Source: Aphrophora alni
Lineage: Eukaryota; Arthropoda; Insecta; Hemiptera; Aphrophoridae
NCBI GenBank assembly: GCA_963513935.1
Contig: OY740765.1
Span: 124,024,897-124,088,896, forward strand
Reading direction: 5' to 3'
Length of the DNA stretch: 64,000 nucleotides
The first letter of the stretch is position 1. The number at the start of each line of letters is the position of its first letter. Positions 59,605 through 64,000 of the stretch are shown piece by piece. The notes beneath the pieces are model-generated. The model had not been told where the DNA came from, did not search any database, and was given only the letters and a program-made list of their open reading frames with translations. The position numbers and the translations under genes were made by a program.

Positions 59605-60089
59605 TGTTCGTGGATAGATGTGAGAAAGACCCTATTAAATACTCATCTGGATTGTTTTACACTAAATTTGGAAAATGCAGAATTGAAACAAAAACTTAAC
59701 AAATCTCCGTTCAAATTCTATGAAAAAAAAATATATTAAATTTGCGAATAGCTTTCCTTAAAAATACGGAACGTGCCGCTAGTTATGTATTATGTACATA
59801 CGTAAGGAAATTAACTTTATTATCATTATTAAAAGAATTATAAGAACCTCTTTGATGCGAAATAAAAACCCAAGTGATTTGGAGGAAACTCTAAACATGT
59901 TAACTAAAGATTTTCAATTTTAAAATAATAAACTATTCCAGAATAACAAACCAAAAATTACCTGACCAATACAAGTACATACAGAAATCAACTCAAAACA
60001 ATTAATTCTATCAACCGAAACAACTAGTTTACCAACATCAAAATCCATACTTCCACAAATCGTATCAACTATTGCTGCAAAAACCGTCA

Positions 60090-60480
60090 TTTCAACAAAA
60101 AACTAATGTCAACCCAAATCAACAATTTAAACCAACTGCAATGAGCATTTCAACAAAACAAACCACTAACGTAATGAGACATCCTAAAATATTACGGGAG
60201 AATTGACGAAACGGTTGAAGAACAATTTTAATGAATTCGACAAAAATGAAGGAAAATATTAACAGGGAAATGACTCGGAAACCCCTGATAAGTTTCAAGA
60301 GGAATTTAATATGTTACAATTAAATAATCCAGAAGAAAACTAAAACTATTTATTAGAATATCTTAGATTACCAACAATTTTAGGATAATGAATACCTATC
60401 CGTATTGAAAATAATTACCCAACAACCAAACCAAAAAAATTGATCGACACAGGGAGCACTAAATCTTTTATTAAAAAGAA
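60090..60480 (+). pseudogene. LTR-element gag end and protease remnant
   Basis: A QQFKPTAMSIST-like stretch at about 60122-60160 matches the Gln/Pro-rich C-terminal Gag of 17.6/297-type elements. KLIDTGSTKSFI at about 60438-60473 is the aspartic protease active site (DTG). Frames are interrupted by stops in between. There is no functional product. Confidence 0.6.
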
Positions 60481-61067
60481 ATTATCGTTTGAATTAGAAA
60501 AAAAAACTTTAAAAACAGAACCTTTGAAGTATCAACAGCACATGGTGTCTTAGAAACCTACATAGTTGTGAGTTATGGCTATTAGGAAAAAGGAAAAGTA
60601 AATTTACGTATTCGACTTTCACAAAGATTTATTCGACTTTAGATAACAAGAAAGGACTAAAATTAAAATTAGAGTTTATTAATAATAAATTATGGACTAT
60701 GAAGAAACAAATAAATATTCTATATTTTAACACGGAAGAATTTAGGACTAAGAAAAATTAATTATTTGCCAACAAAAGTAATGACAAACCAATTATTGAA
60801 CAAATTTATAGCTATAAAATATGCGCCCGAAGCAAGCAGATAGTTAAAATTAAGATACAAAATATGCAGAATGGACAGGGAATAATATTTCAAAAATATT
60901 CTAAAGAATTAAAAGTAACACAATCTATTGTAACTGCAAAAAAACTGCGAAACTCTATGTCCCATCATAAATAATTCAATGAAAGGCATGGCATTTACAC
61001 TAAAACCAATAGAAATCGAATCTTTGTAAAATTTTTAAATAATTGTTAATAATTATAAGAAGAGACT

Positions 61068-61790
61068 ATGTTCAATAAATTAAAATTCAATAAGTTACAA
61101 AAAATAAATAAATTGGATCTGAATAAAATTAGAACAAACCACGTGAATTCGGAAGAAAATATCGCAATTACAAAATTACTACAAGAATATCAAGATATTT
61201 TCCATATTGAAGGAAATAATTTAACTTTTACAGACCAAATAAACATATGATTAGAAAGACAGATGAAAATTTAATTTATACTAGAAATTATAGGTATCCA
61301 GAAATTTACAAGAAATAAATTAATAATCAAATTCAGGATATTTTATATCAAAAAATAATACGACCATCAAATCTCCATGCAACACCACATGTTATGGATT
61401 TTAGAGGCCTACATTCAAAAACTATTGACAGAGCTCTTGTACCAAATATTGCAGACATTTTAGATAAACTGGCAAGGTCACAATACTTTACAATTTTACA
61501 TTTAGCTACCGGTTTTCATCAAGTAGAAATGGACCAGGATAGCATAGAATAAACAAAAACATTCTCATAAAACGCGCATTACGAGAATCTTAGAATGGCG
61601 GTGGGTTTGAAAAACAGTCTACAAACTTTTCAAAGAGTTATAAACAACATCTTAAGTGGATTTCAAAATGATATAATTCGACTAATAGATTTTAAAATTC
61701 AGCTAAATAAAACAGAATTCTTACGGAAAGATGTAGCCTATTTAGGATGTACATGTGGTAGTGACGTCAGAAGGAGTTAATCCAATCCCC
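61068..61790 (+). pseudogene. LTR-element reverse transcriptase remnant
   Basis: The RT N-terminal region shows LLQEYQDIFH (61175-61205). RT blocks follow: YRYPE, a MDFRGLH-like template-binding block at about 61395, ILHLATGFHQVEMDQDS (the LDLxxGFHQ block, first catalytic Asp lost to His) and the TFQRVINNIL block. The YLDD box is missing between IIRLIDF and the NKTEFL...YLGC block, so the catalytic centre is deleted. Several stops and frame changes are present. The copy is inactive. Confidence 0.75.
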
Positions 61791-62099
61791 GAAAAATTAA
61801 GAATAGTAAAATTACCTTATAACAAAAACCACAAAACAAATAAAAGGCATTTTAGGCTTCTTAGGATATTATAGAATAGATATGGAGGCCCAAAACATAA
61901 CTTATTTAGTAGGATTTATTGTTGTCTTGTAAGTAAGCTAAGATTATAAATAGAGGTAGTAGAGTTAGTCGACTCAGAAGTAATAACTTCTCTCCGTGTA
62001 TTTGAGTGAATTCATCGTAACACGTATAAATAATATTTGTTATATTATAATAAGAGAATATTATTGTGGTATAATACGTAAGATACGGCTTTTGAAATT

Positions 62100-62785
62100 A
62101 TTTTTATTTTATTTTTTAAACAGGGTGACCTGAACCCGGATCATAACTCATATAAATCAACTGAACGATATATATATAAAAATTAAAAAATAAACACTAG
62201 ATAAATAATATAAAGGAACTCGTTTATATATTTCGGCTTCTGTTTTTATCAAAAAAGAGTGCATTTTGATAAAGGCAGAAACAGTTAAATACAAATAAAT
62301 GCATTTATTTTTACTATCCAATGTATGTTATTTAATTTATTTTTATGTTAATACTTTATTAAAACTTTACAGGCCTACAGAATGATCCTTTTATCTTTGC
62401 CACCATTTTTGTCCCATATACTATAGATCACTCCAAAAACTGTAAAAAGGTAACTTCATTACTTTTTCAAGGTATATAAAAATCCGTTTTACAAATGTAT
62501 GAAAATGGCCCGCATTAACCAATATGGAGGCCAATTTTAAAATTTATTAGATAATGCCCTATATTTGATGGTGTTGTCTGATTCTAAAGATAATTATAAC
62601 ACTTTTTATTCTTTATAAACCCACTACTTTAGGTTATAGACGCTTAAATTTTAGAAACATTGACATGAATAGATTTTCCGTAGGGGATTTGTAATGTTTC
62701 CCATTTTGAATTAAGTTAAAAATTTAATTAGGAAGTATGTTAAGTGTAAACACTAACGTAGGTATAAAAGTAAAATAGGGTAAGG
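62100..62785. other. No gene seen
   Basis: AT-rich DNA between the LTR element and the pogo-like element. Confidence 0.5.
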
Positions 62786-62788
62786 TAA

Positions 62789-63334
62789 GGTAATTTAGCA
62801 GTATAGGTAATTTGGCAGTAGGTTTTGTTTCTTTTAATTCTAAATTAGCTATAAGTTATGAAGTGTCAGTTTTCGGCCACGAGATCATGTAGATATATTT
62901 GTTTATATTAATTCTCTTATCTTTGTGCTATAGACTAAACAAACTCCAGTAAAAGAAGTGTTGGTCAGTTTAGACGTTTTGAATGGTAGTGGTAGACCTC
63001 TTGCAGTGGTTATATTTTGTTTTAATTTGTTTAGTGACATTTATAAACTTTTCTTTTGTGTTTTGTGAGTAATCAATAATGAAACTAATGTAGTTTGTAG
63101 TAGTGTTAAAAGTTTGTCGGTGTGTTTAACTGTGTTTAATAAATAAGCTTAGGTAAATTCGTCGTTTTCTTAGACAATTGCGCTTAATTTCGAGGTGTAG
63201 AAATTTGCATCACATAGAAGTTGCTCGTGCACGTTTATAGTTGATTTCAGGTAGTTATGTTATTTCAGATACATTTAAGTATAATATATTATTTGAAATT
63301 ACATTTTTAAAATTATAAGGTACTGCCAAATTAC
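62789..63334. repeat. Repeated/inverted 14-15 bp words upstream of the pogo-like transposase
   Basis: GGTAATTTAGCAGTA (62789) and GGTAATTTGGCAGTA (62806) form a 17-bp-period pair. TACTGCCAAATTAC at 63321-63334 is the exact inverse of the second, 43 bp before the transposase ATG. They may be terminal or sub-terminal transposase binding sites. Confidence 0.5.
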
Positions 63335-63376
63335 ATTACTTACCTAAAATTACTGTATATTTTAATGTTATAAACG

Positions 63377-64000
63377 ATGGGTCCTAAGAAAAGAAAATCT
63401 TCAAGTAAAAGTAGCTTTGACAAAATTTATAGATGTTATCAACATTCAGATTTATTATATGCCGCTAGAAAGGTCCGAAATGAAAACATGACCATTTATC
63501 AGGCAGTAAAGTTAACTGGAGTTCCATACAATACTATTAAGAGATTATTAGAAAAGAATGAAGATATTCAACATTCTGCAATTGATAAACTTGGTCGACC
63601 TTTTGCTTTACCTGCTGAATTAGAACAGCAAATCTGTGGACATGCAAGAGTTAGGTTTCGGGCTAACAGTTTTCAAGTAAGAAAAATAGCTTATGATTTA
63701 GCAAAAACTGTAAACAGAGATCACTTTTTTTATCCTCAAAAACATATTGCTAGTAAATGGTGGTGGGCTAAATTCAAAGAACGCTATGGCTTGTGTTTAC
63801 GCATCCCTGACAACCTATCATGTCTAACAAATTTATAATTAACGATTATTTTACAAAACTTGATAATTTGCTGACACAATTAAATATAAAAGATAAGGCC
63901 AAGCATATATGGAATGTAGATAAAACAGGTCTTACTTATGTTGTTAAGGGTAGTGTGTCAAATTGGTAAAAAATATGTTTTCAAAGAAACATATGCTGAA
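63377..64000 (+). pseudogene. pogo/Tigger-like transposase, N-terminal part, frameshifted, cut by window end
   Basis: The ATG at 63377 opens 153 codons. A basic start (MGPKKRKSSSK) is followed by a psq-type helix-turn-helix (AARKVRNENMTIYQAVKLTG, then VPYNTIKR). Next come the GRPFALPAELEQQI linker and a Tc5/CENP-B-type second HTH ending in KWWWAKFKERYGLCLRIPDN. The frame then stops at 63838. In a shifted frame from about 63815 the protein continues with NKFIINDYF and HIWNVDKTGLT, the first DDE block ('IxNxDETGx' in the family; here D-K-T-G). Another stop follows near 63970. The conserved Glu of DET is Lys here. The second and third catalytic Asp would lie beyond the window. Probably inactive; a sequencing error could explain the single shift. 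Confidence 0.8.

Larger units (their letters stand above)
59061..62095 (+). mobile_element. Degenerate Ty3/gypsy-type LTR retroelement
   Basis: Related ends at 59061-59154 and 61996-62095 share the order TTGAGTGAAT, GTAACAC, TATAAATAATATTT, TTATATTATA, AAGAGAA, ATTATTG and GGCTTTTGA. They are the preserved parts of two LTRs. Between them lie traces of gag, protease and reverse transcriptase in the correct order, all broken by stops. RNase H, integrase and any env are absent. At 3 kb it is less than half the usual length. A sequence GTGACCTGAACCCGGATC follows the right LTR at about 62127 and resembles a primer-binding-site region, so a second element may once have followed. Confidence 0.75.

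Overview
The window looks like nuclear DNA of an insect. It is very AT-rich and intron-rich, with GT/AG splice sites, CCTAACC/GGTTAGG-type repeats and a dense layer of decayed transposons from many classes. Two insect-type secreted protein families, TIL protease inhibitor and MBF2, are visible. A hemipteran is my guess, but nothing here proves the order. Coding DNA is sparse: a few small exons lie among long non-coding stretches. There is nothing bacterial: no operons, CRISPR arrays, tRNAs or rRNAs.

Genes. (1) A small secreted cysteine-rich TIL-type inhibitor gene can be assembled on the plus strand from three exons, all joined at phase 1: 26417-26480 (signal peptide), 29376-29582 (TIL domain) and 35123-35211 (basic tail and stop). 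It has a TATA/Inr core promoter just upstream and an AATAAA at 35272. (2) A 3 kb segment is present twice in direct orientation, at 1-2927 and 35289-38480. Each copy carries an 18-bp minisatellite, a CpG-rich promoter-like stretch and an identical signal-peptide exon ending in a GTGAGT donor (2654-2738 and 38204-38288). (3) A last exon of an MBF2-family gene lies on the minus strand at 57898-58147.

Mobile elements, in order: a possible solo LTR and a LINE RT tail (3.0-4.0 kb); a small Merlin-like DNA transposon with TIRs and an 8-bp target duplication (6173-6874), next to LINE endonuclease remnants; a LINE insertion with poly(A) and target duplication that carries gag zinc knuckles but no reverse transcriptase (7890-9292); a foldback (11.36-12.45 kb); a hAT-type MITE (13804-14135); a Helitron Pif1 helicase pseudogene (20.75-21.83 kb); LINE and possible Harbinger remnants in TIL intron 2 (30.5-31.2 kb); a foldback MITE (48347-48815); Penelope-like pieces (44.8, 52.7 and 58.4-58.9 kb); a shrunken Ty3/gypsy-type LTR element (59.06-62.1 kb); and a pogo-like transposase with one frameshift, running off the right end (63377-64000). 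One unrecognised family of about 230 bp occurs at least six times on both strands.

Repeats and bulk DNA: a 98-bp x 6 array (14743-15329), a degenerate array of roughly 150 bp units that switches orientation around AT microsatellites (41.2-43.7 kb), a long GA tract (43.83-44.10 kb), a TTAGG-like degenerate tract (56.0-56.5 kb) and several AT microsatellites. The remaining stretches show no gene I can support. The most interesting signals are the duplicated promoter/exon block with its array of splice-donor-like motifs, the gag-only LINE with two covarying hairpins in its 3' UTR, and the orientation-switching array.
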